64,000 nucleotides of DNA from Salipiger sp. IMCC34102. GTDB lineage: Bacteria; Pseudomonadota; Alphaproteobacteria; Rhodobacterales; Rhodobacteraceae. Shown piece after piece: positions 39,493 to 50,067 of this stretch. The translations under genes were made by a program, and so were the position numbers. The notes under the pieces are model-generated. The model ran no database searches, was not told the DNA's origin, and saw only the letters and a list, made by a program, of their open reading frames with translations. The stretch lies in contig NZ_SELQ01000002.1 in the NCBI RefSeq assembly GCF_004145405.1, positions 248,001 to 312,000 on the forward strand. The letters run 5' to 3'. The stretch's first letter is position 1. Each line of letters begins with the position of its first letter.

Positions 39493-41597
39493 TGCGTGGC
39501 CTTGCCCTATGGCTGATCCTGACGGTGCTGCCGCTCGCCGCCACGGCGCAGATGGCCGCGACCCTCGTGGCCGACCGGGTGGACGTCACCGCCGACAGTC
39601 GTCTCATCGCCACCGGCGGGGTCGAGGCGCTTTACCAGGGCACCCGCCTGCGGGCCGAACGCATCACCTACGACCGCACCACGGACAAGCTCACCATCGA
39701 GGGGCCGATCCTGATCACCGATCCCGACGGCCAGATCCTGACCGCCGAGTCGGCGCGCCTCGACCCGCAGTTCGAAACCGGTCTCCTGCTCGGCGCGCGG
39801 CTGGTGCTGGACCAGCAGCTGCAACTGGCCGCCAACCGCATCGACCGCGTCGACGGGCGTTTCTCGCAGCTGTCGCAGACGGCCGTCACCTCCTGTGCTG
39901 TCTGCGGCGGGCGGGCGCCGCTCTGGTCGATCCGGGCCGACCGGGTGCTGCTCGATGACGCCGAGGAGATGCTCTACCTCGAACGGGTGCGCTTCCGCGT
40001 GAAAGACGTGCCGATCGCCTACCTGCCGTCCCTGCGCCTGCCGACCCCGTCGAACGGGCGGGCCACGGGCCTTCTGACGCCGCGGTTCACGACGAGCGAT
40101 CTGCTGGGTCCTGGCCTGCGCCTGCCCTATTTCATCACCATCGGTCCCAGCCGCGATTTGACCCTGACACCCTTCATCTCGCGCGAGACCCGCACGCTCG
40201 AGGCCCGTTACCGTCAGGCCTTCGGGCGTGGCGGTATCGACATCCAGACCGCCGTGACCCAAGACGACCTGAGGGGCGGCCCGGACCTGCGCGGCTTTAC
40301 CACGGCCACGGGCACGTTCCGCGTGGCCGAGGATTACGACCTTTCCTTCGACCTGCAATACGCCTCAGACGACGCCTACCTGTCGGATTACAACATCTCG
40401 GACACCGACCGGCTGGCCAGCGTGATCGCCCTGACCCGGGTGGACGAGGACAGCGTCTTCTCGATCTCGGGCAGCAATTACAGTTCCTTGCGGGAAAACG
40501 AAGTGACCTCCAGCCTGCCGCCGGTGGTCCTGACAGGCGGTGTCCTGCGCCAGTTCGAACGGCTGGGCGGGACGCTGACCCTGGCTGCGAGTGGCGATAC
40601 CCTGCTGCGCTACGCGGACGACCGCGACGATTTCGAACGCGACCAGGGCCGGCTGGGGGCCTCCGCCTATTACAGCACCCGGCGCGTGACCGATGCGGGC
40701 CTGTCGGCGTCGATGACCGTGGGGGTGCGCGCCGACGCATTTCGGATCGAGAACGAGATGGGCGGCCCCGACACGTCGCTCGGACGGATAGCCCCGTCGG
40801 CCCGGGCGGTGCTGCGTTATCCCCTGGCGCGGATCTCCTCCGGCAGTCGCAACCTGATCGAACCGGTGCTCGCCATCAGCTATTCCGAGGCTTTCGGCGA
40901 GACCCCGCCGAACGAGGACAGCCTTCGCCAGGAGTTCGACGAAGGCAACCTGACGACGCTGACGCAACTGCCCGGCGAGGATGCGGTCCAGACCGGAGGA
41001 CGCGCGGCGCTGGGCATCACCTGGACGCGCACGGGCGGCGAAGGCGTCACCTCGGCGCTGACCTTCGGCCGCGTCTTCCAGCAGGAGGTGCAGCAAGACT
41101 TCACGCGATCCTCCGGCCTCGATCACGCGCGGTCGGACTGGCTCGTGGCGGCACAGCTCGAATTGCCGCGCGGGCTGACCTTCGACGGACGCGCACTGAT
41201 CGACGACGAGGGAGAGACATCCTTGTCGACCGCCCGTGTCTACTGGGACCGCCCCGAGGTGCAGCTTGCCGCGGCCTATATCTTTCAGCGAGCCGATCCA
41301 CGCATCGACCGGCCGGAGGATATCTCGGAATACAGTTTCGACGGTGCGGTGCGTGTCAGCCCGGCCTGGGACGTCAGCTTCGACGCGCGCTACGATCTGG
41401 GACAGGATGCCGCCGTCGAGGCGGGCCTCGGCGTCGGCTGGACGAACGAATGTGTCAACCTCGCGCTTTCGGTCTCGCGCCGCTTTGCGAGTTCCACTAC
41501 GCTGCAGCCATCGACGGATTACGGCCTGTCGGTCGAACTGCTGGGCTTTTCCGCCCGGTCGGACGGCGTTCGGTCGCAGGCCCGTTGCGACAGCTGA
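39492..41597 (+). CDS. lptD: LptD, outer-membrane LPS assembly protein
   Basis: A 701-residue outer-membrane beta-barrel that inserts LPS. Residues 1-19 are the signal peptide (ALWLILTVLPLAATAQ). The N-terminal OstA/LptA-like domain covers about residues 25-130, including CAVCGGRAPLW with a cysteine pair that may form a disulfide. The C-terminal barrel (about residues 190-700) has alternating strands and ends near RSQARCDS. Start ATG 39492 immediately follows lptG. Confidence 0.93.
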   Translation: MRGLALWLILTVLPLAATAQMAATLVADRVDVTADSRLIATGGVEALYQGTRLRAERITYDRTTDKLTIEGPILITDPDGQILTAESARLDPQFETGLLLGARLVLDQQLQLAANRIDRVDGRFSQLSQTAVTSCAVCGGRAPLWSIRADRVLLDDAEEMLYLERVRFRVKDVPIAYLPSLRLPTPSNGRATGLLTPRFTTSDLLGPGLRLPYFITIGPSRDLTLTPFISRETRTLEARYRQAFGRGGIDIQTAVTQDDLRGGPDLRGFTTATGTFRVAEDYDLSFDLQYASDDAYLSDYNISDTDRLASVIALTRVDEDSVFSISGSNYSSLRENEVTSSLPPVVLTGGVLRQFERLGGTLTLAASGDTLLRYADDRDDFERDQGRLGASAYYSTRRVTDAGLSASMTVGVRADAFRIENEMGGPDTSLGRIAPSARAVLRYPLARISSGSRNLIEPVLAISYSEAFGETPPNEDSLRQEFDEGNLTTLTQLPGEDAVQTGGRAALGITWTRTGGEGVTSALTFGRVFQQEVQQDFTRSSGLDHARSDWLVAAQLELPRGLTFDGRALIDDEGETSLSTARVYWDRPEVQLAAAYIFQRADPRIDRPEDISEYSFDGAVRVSPAWDVSFDARYDLGQDAAVEAGLGVGWTNECVNLALSVSRRFASSTTLQPSTDYGLSVELLGFSARSDGVRSQARCDS

Positions 41598-41615
41598 AGA
41601 CCAAGGGATCCTCTT

Positions 41616-42812
41616 ATGCGCCTGACCACACTCCTGACCGCGGCCGTGCTTGCCTTCGCGACCCCTGCCGTGGGGCAAGGTCAGTTCGACGCGGCGATCA
41701 CCGTGAACAACGACGTCATCACGCCCTACGAACTGGACCAGCGCGCCCGGATGCTGGGGCTGTTCCGCACCCCCGGCAACCTGACGGAGCTTGCGCGCGA
41801 GCAATTGATCGAGGAGCGCCTGAAGCAACAGGAGCTGCGGCGGCAGGGGATCGGCATCACGCCGGAGGCACTGGCCGGCGAGCTGGAACAATTCGCCGCC
41901 CGTGCCGACCTGTCGCTGGACCAGTTCACCCAGACCCTGGCCCAGGGCGGCGTCGATTTCACCACGTTGGAAAATTTCGTCAGGACCGGGTCGAGCTGGC
42001 GGGACTACATCCGGCTGCGCTTCAGCTCGCAGGCGGACGTCACCGACGAGGAGGTCCGCCAGGCCGCCAATGCCGCCACCGGGTCCGCCGACGCGCTCGA
42101 GATCCTGCTGAGCGAGATCATCATTCCCGCGCCGCCCCCCCGCGCGGCGCAGGCGCAGGCCATCGCCAACCAGATCGCGGAAGGCACCAGCCTTGCGGGA
42201 TTCGAGGCCGCCGCCCGGCAGTATTCCGCCCTTCCCAGCCGGGACGATGGCGGACGTCTGGGATGGTTGCCCTTGTCGAACTATCCGCCCACGCTGCAGC
42301 CGCTGCTGCGCGGCCTCGCGGTGGGCGAAATCACCCCGCCGATCGCCATTCCGAATGGCATCGCCCTGTTCCAGTCCCGGGGCCTGCGCGAGGTGCCGCA
42401 ACCACGCCCGATCGCCACACAGGTCGACTATGCCATGTTCATGCTGCCCGCAGGCCAGGGTGAAACCGCCGCCCGCGCGCTCGATGCCCGGACAGACACC
42501 TGCGACGACCTTTACGGCGCCGCCCGCGGCCTGCCGGAAGAGGTTCTGCAGCGCCAAACCGTCGCCCCGGCGGACATCCCGCAGGATATCGCGATCGAAT
42601 TGGCGCGCCTCGACTCCAACGAGGCATCTTGGAACGTGCTGCGCGGCAACGGCCAGACCCGCGTCTACCTGATGCTGTGCAGCCGGCAATTCGCAGGCGG
42701 GGCCGGGTCCGACCCTGAGGCGATCCGCGATCAGCTGCGCAGCCAGCGGCTGACGGGTTACGCCGACGCGCTGTTGGCCGATCTGCGCGCGGCGGCGACG
42801 ATCCGCCCGTGA
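41616..42812 (+). CDS. surA: SurA-like periplasmic peptidyl-prolyl isomerase
   Basis: A 398-residue chaperone for outer-membrane proteins. Signal peptide residues 1-20 (LLTAAVLAFATPAVGQ). The SurA N domain includes AAITVNNDVITPYELDQRAR; a parvulin domain follows (about residues 155-260) with GGRLGWLPLSNYPPTLQPLL. The C-terminal part is a long helical region. It sits between lptD and pdxA, the classical order. Confidence 0.92.
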   Translation: MRLTTLLTAAVLAFATPAVGQGQFDAAITVNNDVITPYELDQRARMLGLFRTPGNLTELAREQLIEERLKQQELRRQGIGITPEALAGELEQFAARADLSLDQFTQTLAQGGVDFTTLENFVRTGSSWRDYIRLRFSSQADVTDEEVRQAANAATGSADALEILLSEIIIPAPPPRAAQAQAIANQIAEGTSLAGFEAAARQYSALPSRDDGGRLGWLPLSNYPPTLQPLLRGLAVGEITPPIAIPNGIALFQSRGLREVPQPRPIATQVDYAMFMLPAGQGETAARALDARTDTCDDLYGAARGLPEEVLQRQTVAPADIPQDIAIELARLDSNEASWNVLRGNGQTRVYLMLCSRQFAGGAGSDPEAIRDQLRSQRLTGYADALLADLRAAATIRP

Positions 42813-43783
42813 CCGACGCCCCCATCGCGATCAGCTGCGGCGAACCCGCGGGCATCGGCCCCGAGGTCGCCGCCCGCGCCTGGGCGGAGCTTGGCTCCAC
42901 GACGCCGATGCTCTGGATCGGGGATCCCCGTCACCTTCCGGACGATCTGCCGATCCGCGAGATAAGCGATGCCTCCGCGGCCCGTGGCCCCTGTCCCGAT
43001 GCCCTGCCCGTCCTGGTCCGCGACTTCGGCCCGGCCCGGACCCCCGGGCAGGCGAACCCGGCCCATGCCCAAGGCGTGATGGAGGCCATCGCCACCGGGG
43101 CTGACCTTGCCGCCACCGGAGCAGCCGCAGCGCTGTGTACGGCGCCCATACACAAGGCCGCCCTGATCGACGGGGCCGATTTTGCCTACCCGGGTCACAC
43201 CGAATACCTGTCGGCCCTGGCGGGGGACGTGCCGGTCGTGATGATGCTGGCCTGCGAGCAGTTGCGCGTCGTGCCTGCCACGATCCACATTCCGCTGTCG
43301 CAGGTACCGAGCGCGTTGACGCCGGCGCGGTTGCGCACCGTCATCGAGATCACCCACGCGGCGCTGATCCGCGACTTCGGCGTAACGGAGCCCGTGATCG
43401 CCGTGGCGGGGCTCAACCCGCACGCGGGTGAGGAAGGCAAGATAGGGACCGAGGAACGCGACTGGATCGCGGGCTGTCTCGACGATCTGCGGGCCGAGGG
43501 AATGCGCCTCACCGGTCCACTGCCCGCCGACACGATGTTCCACGCCGGCGCCCGCGCGCGCTATGATGCCGCCGTCGCGATGTATCACGACCAGGCGCTC
43601 ATCCCGATCAAGACCATCGACTTCGCGGGCGGGGTCAACGTGACGCTGGGGCTGCCTTTCGTGCGCACCTCGCCCGATCACGGGACGGCCTTCGATATCG
43701 CGGGCAAGGGGGTGGCGGATGCGACCTCGATGATCGCGGCGGTCCGAATGGCGCGCATGATGGCGGACGCCCGTGCGGGGTGA
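42809..43783 (+). CDS. pdxA: 4-Hydroxythreonine-4-phosphate dehydrogenase
   Basis: A 324-residue enzyme of pyridoxal 5'-phosphate biosynthesis. It opens with ISCGEPAGIGPEVAARAW and has the zinc/substrate strings PGHTEYLSALAG, LNPHAGEEGKIG and MYHDQALIPIKTI. The GTG start at 42809 overlaps the surA TGA (GTGA). It is followed by repeat copy E. Confidence 0.95.
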   Translation: MTDAPIAISCGEPAGIGPEVAARAWAELGSTTPMLWIGDPRHLPDDLPIREISDASAARGPCPDALPVLVRDFGPARTPGQANPAHAQGVMEAIATGADLAATGAAAALCTAPIHKAALIDGADFAYPGHTEYLSALAGDVPVVMMLACEQLRVVPATIHIPLSQVPSALTPARLRTVIEITHAALIRDFGVTEPVIAVAGLNPHAGEEGKIGTEERDWIAGCLDDLRAEGMRLTGPLPADTMFHAGARARYDAAVAMYHDQALIPIKTIDFAGGVNVTLGLPFVRTSPDHGTAFDIAGKGVADATSMIAAVRMARMMADARAG

Positions 43784-43789
43784 GGGTGC

Positions 43790-43826
43790 GGAAGCCTCCG
43801 GCGGGAGTTTGTCTGGCCAGATGAAG
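43790..43826. repeat. Extragenic repeat copy E
   Basis: Reads GAAGCCTCCGGCGGGAGTTT then GTCTGGCCAGATGAAG on the plus strand. TCTGGCCAGA is a perfect 10-base dyad. It lies in the pdxA-rsmA spacer, oriented oppositely to copies A-D. Confidence 0.65.
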
Positions 43827-43861
43827 GCCCGGCCGCCGGTCGCGGTTCCGGAGGATCGTGC

Positions 43862-44701
43862 ATGAGCCAGATCGACGGGTTGCCGCCGCTGCGCGAGGTG
43901 ATCGCCACCCACGGGATCGCGGCGAAGAAGTCGCTGGGGCAGAACTTCCTGCTGGACCTGAACCTGACGGCCAAGATCGCGCGCATGGCGGGCGACCTTG
44001 CGGGCGCGGACGTGCTGGAGGTCGGCCCCGGCCCGGGCGGTCTGACCCGCGGGCTGTTGGCCGAAGGTGCGCGCCGGGTCGTCGCGATCGAAAAGGACAG
44101 CCGCTGCATCGCCGCACTGGAGGAGATCGCCGCCGCCTATCCCGGGCGGCTGGAGATCGTGAACGCCGACGCGATGGAGGTCGACCTGTCCGATCGCCTG
44201 AGCGCGCCTGTGAAGATCGCGGCCAACCTGCCCTACAACGTCGGCACCGAACTTCTGGTGCGCTGGCTGACACCGCCTGCCTGGCCGCCGGTCTGGGAGA
44301 GCCTGACGCTGATGTTCCAGCGCGAGGTGGCGCAGAGGATCGTGGCGCAACCGGGCTCGAAGGCCTACGGGCGGCTTGCCATCCTGTCGCAGTGGCGGGC
44401 GGATCCGGCGATCGTGCTGGACCTGCCGCCCGAGGCCTTCACCCCCGCGCCCAAGGTCAGCTCTGCCGTGGTGCATCTGCGGGCCCGGCCTGCGCCGCGC
44501 TACCCGGCCGATGCCGCCTGGCTGAACAAGGTCGTGGCGACGGCCTTCAACCAGCGGCGGAAGATGCTGCGATCTGCCCTGAAGCCGCTGGGCCCGGATG
44601 CGGAGGATCGTTTGCACGCCGCAGGCCTGAAGCCCACCGCGCGCGCCGAGGAGATCGGGTTGGAAGGCTTCTGTGCCCTGGCCCGGGCCTACGCGCCTTA
44701 G
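43862..44701 (+). CDS. rsmA: 16S rRNA dimethyladenosine transferase
   Basis: A 279-residue enzyme (RsmA/KsgA) that dimethylates two adjacent adenosines at the 3' end of 16S rRNA. SAM-binding motif [15 protein letters not shown], catalytic string [12 protein letters not shown] and the C-terminal region [19 protein letters not shown] 43862. Its TAG overlaps the end of the DUF4167 gene on the opposite strand. Confidence 0.96.
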   Translation: MSQIDGLPPLREVIATHGIAAKKSLGQNFLLDLNLTAKIARMAGDLAGADVLEVGPGPGGLTRGLLAEGARRVVAIEKDSRCIAALEEIAAAYPGRLEIVNADAMEVDLSDRLSAPVKIAANLPYNVGTELLVRWLTPPAWPPVWESLTLMFQREVAQRIVAQPGSKAYGRLAILSQWRADPAIVLDLPPEAFTPAPKVSSAVVHLRARPAPRYPADAAWLNKVVATAFNQRRKMLRSALKPLGPDAEDRLHAAGLKPTARAEEIGLEGFCALARAYAP

Positions 44702-45294
44702 CTCGCCTGGCTGTCCGGAGCGGCGGCCTCACCACCGCTTTCGGTCCCTTCGGCGGGCTTTGCCTTGGGCTTGCGGGGGGCGCGCGGCTTGCGCTTGGGT
44801 TTTTCCGGCGCCGCTTCGGGCTGCGGCTCCGTTTTCGCCTCCGGCGTCTCCACCAGGCCGCTGTCCTGATCGGACTCTTCGCCGTTCGCGGCGTCTTCCT
44901 GGGCGCGCAGCCGCTCGTTGCGTTCGCGATCGCGCTCGGACTGGCGCTGACGGTTCAGCTCTTCCTGTTCGGCGCGCTCGCGGTCGCGTTCGGCCTGGCG
45001 CTGGCGGTTCTGCTCTTCCTGCTCCTCGCGCTGGCGATCGACCTCCTTCTGGGCTTCCGATAGCATCCGCAGGTAGTGTTCCGCGTGCTGGGCGAAGTTC
45101 TCCGCGTTGACGCGGTCGCCGGAGAGCTGCGCGTCGCGGTGGAGCTGGTTGTACTTGTCGATGATCTGCTGCGGCGTGCCACGCACCTTGCCGTCGGGGC
45201 CGGAACTGTCGAACACGCGGTTGATCAGGTTTCCGCCCGAGGGCCGGTTGTTACGGTTCTTGTTGTTCCGCGAGCGGGACTTGGAAGATCTCAT
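44698..45294 (-). CDS. DUF4167 protein with charged coiled coil
   Basis: A 198-residue protein. Residues 1-90 form the conserved DUF4167 domain ([20 protein letters not shown] and [20 protein letters not shown]). A highly charged helix with a near-tandem repeat follows ([18 protein letters not shown], then [17 protein letters not shown]), then a Lys/Pro/Ala-rich tail. The domain is common in alphaproteobacteria; function is unknown, and the basic N-terminus suggests nucleic-acid binding. Confidence 0.88.
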   Translation of the reverse strand: MRSSKSRSRNNKNRNNRPSGGNLINRVFDSSGPDGKVRGTPQQIIDKYNQLHRDAQLSGDRVNAENFAQHAEHYLRMLSEAQKEVDRQREEQEEQNRQRQAERDRERAEQEELNRQRQSERDRERNERLRAQEDAANGEESDQDSGLVETPEAKTEPQPEAAPEKPKRKPRAPRKPKAKPAEGTESGGEAAAPDSQAS

Positions 45295-45487
45295 CTTGAA
45301 ACTTTCGGCAAGCCCGGCACGGGCTTCGTTGCGCTTTGCGGTCCCGCGCCGGAAGGGCTGCGCAATCGGACCAGGCGGTGTCTGACGACGGACCGGAGAG
45401 AGCCAGGCTCTTCATCTCGGTGACGCTGTGAAACCACGTCGGGCGGCGCGTGACAAGCCGATTCCCGTCATTTGCGGGGAAAATAGC

Positions 45488-46330
45488 TCAATTCGCGCCG
45501 AAATGTCCCGATACGACACGGTCCCGACCGTCCAGATCGACATCGACCGCGATGCCCGACAGCCCGTAGGCTGCGAAAAGATCTGCGACGGCGGCGCCTT
45601 GCGTGGGTCCGATCTCGACCAACAGGACACCATTCGGGGCAAGATGCGCGGGCGCATCGCGCGCGATGCGGCGGTATGCGGTCAGCCCGTCAGCCTCGTC
45701 CGTCAGGGCGAGCCGCGGCTCGTGGTCCAGTTCGGGGTCGAGGCCCGGCATCTCGTCCCGCGCGATATAGGGCGGGTTCGACACGATGAGGTCGAACGGC
45801 CCCGATCCGGCGGGCACCGCGTCGAGCCAGTCGCCGGACTGAAACGCCACACGATCGGCAAGCTTCAGCATATCCGCATTGCGCGCGGCCACGGTCAACG
45901 CCGCTGCCGACAGATCGGTGCCCAGACCCCTGGCCCCGGCGCGTTCCGCAAGCAAGGTCAGCAGGATGCAGCCCGATCCGGTGCCGAGGTCCAAGACGCG
46001 CGACCAATCGTGTTCCAGGGCGCGGGCGATCAGCGTTTCCGTTTCGGGACGGGGGTCGAGCACGTCGCGCGACACGGCAAAGTCCCGGCCGTAGAACGCC
46101 CGTCGTCCAGTCAGATGAGAGACCGGGATCCGCCGGGCCCGTTGCGCGATCAGCGCGTCGAACCGGGCCCGCAGATCATCCGGCGCCGCCTCATGGGTCA
46201 GCAGCGACAGGCGGGACGGGTCGCATTCCAGCACATGTGCGAGAAGCCTGCGGGCATCGCGCGGGGCGTCGGCAAGGCCCGCCGCGGACAGGGACGCGCT
46301 GGCCTGCCGCAGCACTTGATCCCAGGTCAC
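45488..46330 (-). CDS. prmC: Peptide chain release factor N5-glutamine methyltransferase
   Basis: A 280-residue SAM-dependent methyltransferase that methylates the GGQ glutamine of release factors. Motif I is [16 protein letters not shown]; the catalytic NPPY lies in [17 protein letters not shown]; the N-terminal helical domain binds the release factor. GTG at 46330 overlaps the prfA stop (GTGA), so it is translated with its substrate. Confidence 0.96.
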   Translation of the reverse strand: MTWDQVLRQASASLSAAGLADAPRDARRLLAHVLECDPSRLSLLTHEAAPDDLRARFDALIAQRARRIPVSHLTGRRAFYGRDFAVSRDVLDPRPETETLIARALEHDWSRVLDLGTGSGCILLTLLAERAGARGLGTDLSAAALTVAARNADMLKLADRVAFQSGDWLDAVPAGSGPFDLIVSNPPYIARDEMPGLDPELDHEPRLALTDEADGLTAYRRIARDAPAHLAPNGVLLVEIGPTQGAAVADLFAAYGLSGIAVDVDLDGRDRVVSGHFGAN

Positions 46331-47382
46331 GCGGCGCCCATCTCTGCGAGCAATTGCGCCTGGGCGTCGGATTGCAGCGCGTCGATGATCTGATCGAGGT
46401 CGCCCTGCATCACCTGCCCCAGCGCGTAGAGCGTCAGGTTGATCCGGTGGTCGGTCAGGCGACCTTGCGGGAAGTTGTAGGTGCGGATCCGCTCGGACCG
46501 GTCGCCGCTGCCCACCATCGCCTTGCGGTCGGCGGAGCGTTCGCCGTCGATCCGCTGCCGTTCCAGGTCGTAAAGCCGCGTCCGCAGCACCTGCATCGCG
46601 ATCTCTCGGTTGCGATGCTGCGATTTTTCGGCGCTGACCACGATGATGCCCGTCGGAACATGGGTGATCCGCACGGCCGAGTCGGTCGTGTTGACGTGTT
46701 GTCCCCCGGCCCCGCTGGCGCGCATGGTATCGATGCGGATGTCGGTCGCCGGGATCTGGACGTCGACCTCCTGCGCTTCCGGCAGCACGGCCACCGTCGC
46801 GGCGGAGGTATGGATCCGCCCGCCGCTTTCCGTTTCCGGCACGCGCTGGACCCGGTGCACGCCGGATTCGTACTTCATCCGAGCAAAGACCCCCGCGCCC
46901 GCGATCCGTGCGGTCACTTCCTTGATGCCGCCCAGCTCGGTCTGGCTTTCTTCGAGGATCTCGAACGTCCAACCTCGGCCTTCGGCGTAGCGCTGGTACA
47001 TTCGCAAGAGATCACCCGCGAAGAGTGAGGCCTCGTCACCCCCCGTGCCGGGCCGGATCTCAAGAAGCGCGGGACGCTCGTCGGCGGCATCCTTGGGAAG
47101 CAGCGCCAGTTGCACCGCGCGTTCGGATTCCTCCAATGCGATCCGCAGATCCGGCAGATCCGCCTCCGCCAGTTCGCGCATCTCCGGATCGCGCAGCAGC
47201 GCCTCCGTCTCGGCCAGCTGGGTCTGCAGGGACTGGTAGGCCTGCACGGTGTCGACCACGGGCTTGAGCTCGGCATATTCCTTGGACAACGCCACGAAAT
47301 CGGCGTCCATGTCGCTTGACATCTTCGCCTCCAGGAACTGGAAACGGTCGACGATCTGGGCCATGCGGTCTTGCGGGATCAT
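46327..47382 (-). CDS. prfA: Peptide chain release factor 1
   Basis: A 351-residue RF1 that reads UAA and UAG stop codons. The GGQ motif is in [19 protein letters not shown]; the N-terminal helical domain begins [22 protein letters not shown]1 is intact, so UAG should be efficiently terminated here, which bears on the amber codons noted above. It pairs with prmC. Confidence 0.97.
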   Translation of the reverse strand: MIPQDRMAQIVDRFQFLEAKMSSDMDADFVALSKEYAELKPVVDTVQAYQSLQTQLAETEALLRDPEMRELAEADLPDLRIALEESERAVQLALLPKDAADERPALLEIRPGTGGDEASLFAGDLLRMYQRYAEGRGWTFEILEESQTELGGIKEVTARIAGAGVFARMKYESGVHRVQRVPETESGGRIHTSAATVAVLPEAQEVDVQIPATDIRIDTMRASGAGGQHVNTTDSAVRITHVPTGIIVVSAEKSQHRNREIAMQVLRTRLYDLERQRIDGERSADRKAMVGSGDRSERIRTYNFPQGRLTDHRINLTLYALGQVMQGDLDQIIDALQSDAQAQLLAEMGAA

Positions 47383-47413
47383 GGATGTCAGGTGAGGCCA
47401 AACGCGCGCGCCG

Positions 47414-47881
47414 TCAAGACGCAGGCGCGACCAGCGGCCCGAGGCGCGACAGCCAGTCTTCCACCCGGGCCTTGTTGACCCCCATGTCGCCCTTGCCGTA
47501 GCGTGAGCGCCCCTTGATCGCGAGCAACGGGGGCTGCGCCTCGGTCACCGTGACGGTCGTGTAATCGGGATACCCCATCAGCGCCGAGCGCGTCTCGAAC
47601 GTCATCAGCCCCTCGGCCACGTCGCCGGCCATGAGCCTGGTGCGCGGGCGATCTTCCGCCATGGTGCGCACCCCGCGCAGGACATCCGCAGGAGGCGCGG
47701 TCATCGTCCGCACCGCCTTGAAGCTGTTGAGCGTCTTCTCGTCGCCCGGGGCCGCAGCCGACGGCGGGGTATGGAAGGCCGCGATATCGACCGGCGCCAG
47801 CCGGACGTAGGCCATCACGGCCGCGACGGCCAAGATCAGGAAAAGTATAACGGTGGCAATCATCTGAACGCCTTTCTTCAT
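47414..47881 (-). CDS. DUF1499 family protein with N-terminal membrane helix
   Basis: A 155-residue protein. One hydrophobic helix near the N-terminus ([19 protein letters not shown]) is followed by a periplasmic DUF1499 domain ([20 protein letters not shown]). ATG 47881 overlaps the agmatinase-like stop (ATGA); a second Met at 47863 could serve, but the overlap favours the longer form. Function unknown. Confidence 0.82.
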   Translation of the reverse strand: MKKGVQMIATVILFLILAVAAVMAYVRLAPVDIAAFHTPPSAAAPGDEKTLNSFKAVRTMTAPPADVLRGVRTMAEDRPRTRLMAGDVAEGLMTFETRSALMGYPDYTTVTVTEAQPPLLAIKGRSRYGKGDMGVNKARVEDWLSRLGPLVAPAS

Positions 47882-48849
47882 CTGTCCTTGCGACGGTTCC
47901 AAAGGGCGAGGCAGCACAATTCCATCGCGACATGCGCGCCCGCGACCGCCGTGGCGCCGGTGGTATCATACGGGGGCGAGACTTCAACGACATCGCCTCC
48001 GACCACGTTCAGACCCGCGAGATCGCGCAGCATCGCCGCCGCCTGCCATGACGCCAGACCACCCCAGACCGGGGTTCCGGTGCCCGGCGCGAAGGCCGGA
48101 TCCAGCGCGTCGATATCGAAGGTCACGTAGGCGGGATGATCGCCGACGATGCGCTTGACCTCGGCCACCACGTGGGCGGTGCCCCGCTCGTGACAGGTCC
48201 GCGCGTCGATGTATGGCATGCCGAGGTAATCCCCGCACTCGGTCCGGATCCCGATCTGCACCGACCGCGCCGGATCCACGAGGCCGAGCTTCACCGCCTT
48301 GTACATGAAGGTCCCGTGATCGATGCGCCCCATGTCGTCGTCGGGCCAGAGGTCGGAATGGGCATCGAACTGGATAACCGACATCGGGCCGAACTTTTCG
48401 GCGTAGGCCCGCAGGATCGGCAGGGTGATGAAGTGATCCCCGCCCAGCGTGATCGTTCCGGGCCCTTGCCCGAGGATCCCCGCGATATGCCGCTGCACCA
48501 AGTCGGGCACGCCCGGCACATCCGCGTAATCGAAGGCCACGTCGCCTGCGTCCAGAATCGAGAACTCTCCAAGCGGATCGAACCCGTCCCAGCCATAGGG
48601 TGGATCGTAGGGCTGGAGAGTAGAGGCCTCCCGGATCGCGCGGGGCCCGAACCGCGCACCGGGCCGATGTGTCACGGCCTGGTCGAACGGCACGCCGGTC
48701 ACGACCAGATCGGCCCCGGCCACATCCTTGGAATAGCGGCGCCGCAGGAAGGACGTCGCACCGCCGAAAGCGTTCTCGTAGCTCAATCCGCGTGAGGTTT
48801 CGCGTGTAAACGCTTGATCGACTTGTGTTTTCGCATCCTCCAATGCCAT
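47878..48849 (-). CDS. speB: Agmatinase/ureohydrolase-family enzyme
   Basis: A 323-residue Mn-dependent ureohydrolase. Metal ligands: GGDHFITLP, QFDAHSDLWPDDD and TFDIDALDPAFAPGTGTP. Agmatinase yields putrescine and urea; ureohydrolases with other guanidino substrates look similar, so the exact substrate is not proven. It follows the M20 gene by one base and overlaps the DUF1499 gene. Confidence 0.88.
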   Translation of the reverse strand: MALEDAKTQVDQAFTRETSRGLSYENAFGGATSFLRRRYSKDVAGADLVVTGVPFDQAVTHRPGARFGPRAIREASTLQPYDPPYGWDGFDPLGEFSILDAGDVAFDYADVPGVPDLVQRHIAGILGQGPGTITLGGDHFITLPILRAYAEKFGPMSVIQFDAHSDLWPDDDMGRIDHGTFMYKAVKLGLVDPARSVQIGIRTECGDYLGMPYIDARTCHERGTAHVVAEVKRIVGDHPAYVTFDIDALDPAFAPGTGTPVWGGLASWQAAAMLRDLAGLNVVGGDVVEVSPPYDTTGATAVAGAHVAMELCCLALWNRRKDR

Positions 48850-48850
48850 G

Positions 48851-50011
48851 TCAGGAAACCTCCAGCGGCAAGGCCCGCTCAATCAGGCGCGCAAAGAAAG
48901 ACGCCCCATAAGCGGTTGTCTCGTCGTTGAAATCATACTCGGGATGGTGCAGCCCCGCGCTGTCACCGTTGCCCACGAAGAGGTAGGCACCGGGGCGCTC
49001 GGCCAGGAAGTAGGCGAAATCCTCCGCCCCCATCTCGCGCCTGGCGTCGGTGGGACAGGCGCTGACCTCGGCCGCGACGGCGGCTGCGAAGGCGGCACGG
49101 TCTGGGTCGTTGATCGTCGCGGGGTATCCCACCTCGTACTCGAGCCGCGCGGTTACATCGAAGCTTGCCGCCTGACCTTCCACGATGGCCTTCAGGCGCG
49201 CCATGACCATCGCCTGCACGTTTGGATCGAAGGTCCGTACCGTGCCGTTGATGAAGGCCGTGCCGGGGATGACGTTGTCGACGGTGCCCGCGTGGATCTG
49301 CGTGACCGAGACCACCAGATCGTCCAGCGCGTAGTGATTGCGGCTGACGATCGTCTGAATGGCCTGCACCATCGACACGGCGGCGACGATGGGATCGCGG
49401 GTCTCGTGCGGCATGGCGCCATGCCCGCCCTGGCCGTCGACGTGAATCTCGAAAGTGTCCACGGCGGCCATGATCGGCCCCAGCGTGGTATAGAACTGGC
49501 CGGCGGGGGTGCCGGGGGCGTTGTGCAGGGCGTAGACCTCCGCCACGTCGAACCGGTCGAGAACCCCCTCCTGCACCATCACCTGCGCACCGGCCCCCAT
49601 CTCCTCTGCGGGCTGGAAGATCAGCGCGACCCGGCCCGCGAAATTGCGCGTCTGGATAAGGTATCGCGCGGCAGCGAGAAGCATGACCGTATGCCCGTCG
49701 TGACCGCAGGCGTGCATCGCGCCCGCGTGGGTAGAAGCATGCTCCAACCCGGTGCGTTCCTCCATCGGCAGCGCGTCCATGTCGGCGCGCAACCCGATCG
49801 TCCGACCCGGCGCGCGCCCGTCGATCAAGGCCACGATCCCGGTCCCGGCAACACCCTCGTGTATTTCGTCCACGCCGATCTCGCGCAGGCGCTTCGCCAC
49901 GAAGGCAGAGGTCTTGTGCAGCGCGAACATCGTCTCGGGGATCCGGTGCAGATCTTTGCGCCAGGCTGCGAGGTCATCCTGCGCATTGGCGATGGAATTG
50001 AGGACGGGCAT
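48851..50011 (-). CDS. M20-family amidohydrolase (aminoacylase/hippurate hydrolase type)
   Basis: A 386-residue zinc amidohydrolase of the M20D family. Ligand regions: GLRADMDALPMEE, HACGHDGHTVMLLAAARYL, FQPAEEMGAGAQ and MGAEDFAYF. Dimerisation domain in the middle. Such enzymes deacylate N-acyl amino acids. Start ATG 50011. It forms an operon with the ureohydrolase, so a role in amino-acid or guanidine catabolism is likely. Confidence 0.9.
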   Translation of the reverse strand: MPVLNSIANAQDDLAAWRKDLHRIPETMFALHKTSAFVAKRLREIGVDEIHEGVAGTGIVALIDGRAPGRTIGLRADMDALPMEERTGLEHASTHAGAMHACGHDGHTVMLLAAARYLIQTRNFAGRVALIFQPAEEMGAGAQVMVQEGVLDRFDVAEVYALHNAPGTPAGQFYTTLGPIMAAVDTFEIHVDGQGGHGAMPHETRDPIVAAVSMVQAIQTIVSRNHYALDDLVVSVTQIHAGTVDNVIPGTAFINGTVRTFDPNVQAMVMARLKAIVEGQAASFDVTARLEYEVGYPATINDPDRAAFAAAVAAEVSACPTDARREMGAEDFAYFLAERPGAYLFVGNGDSAGLHHPEYDFNDETTAYGASFFARLIERALPLEVS

Positions 50012-50067
50012 GGTGGCACTCCGGCGTTCGACTGCTACAACCTTGGCACCCCGACAGGAGACCCGCA

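Noticed and set aside
40365-42689. Open frame of 774 codons antisense to lptD and surA
   Set aside because: It covers two confident genes on the plus strand and encodes a low-complexity His/Arg/Gly-rich sequence.
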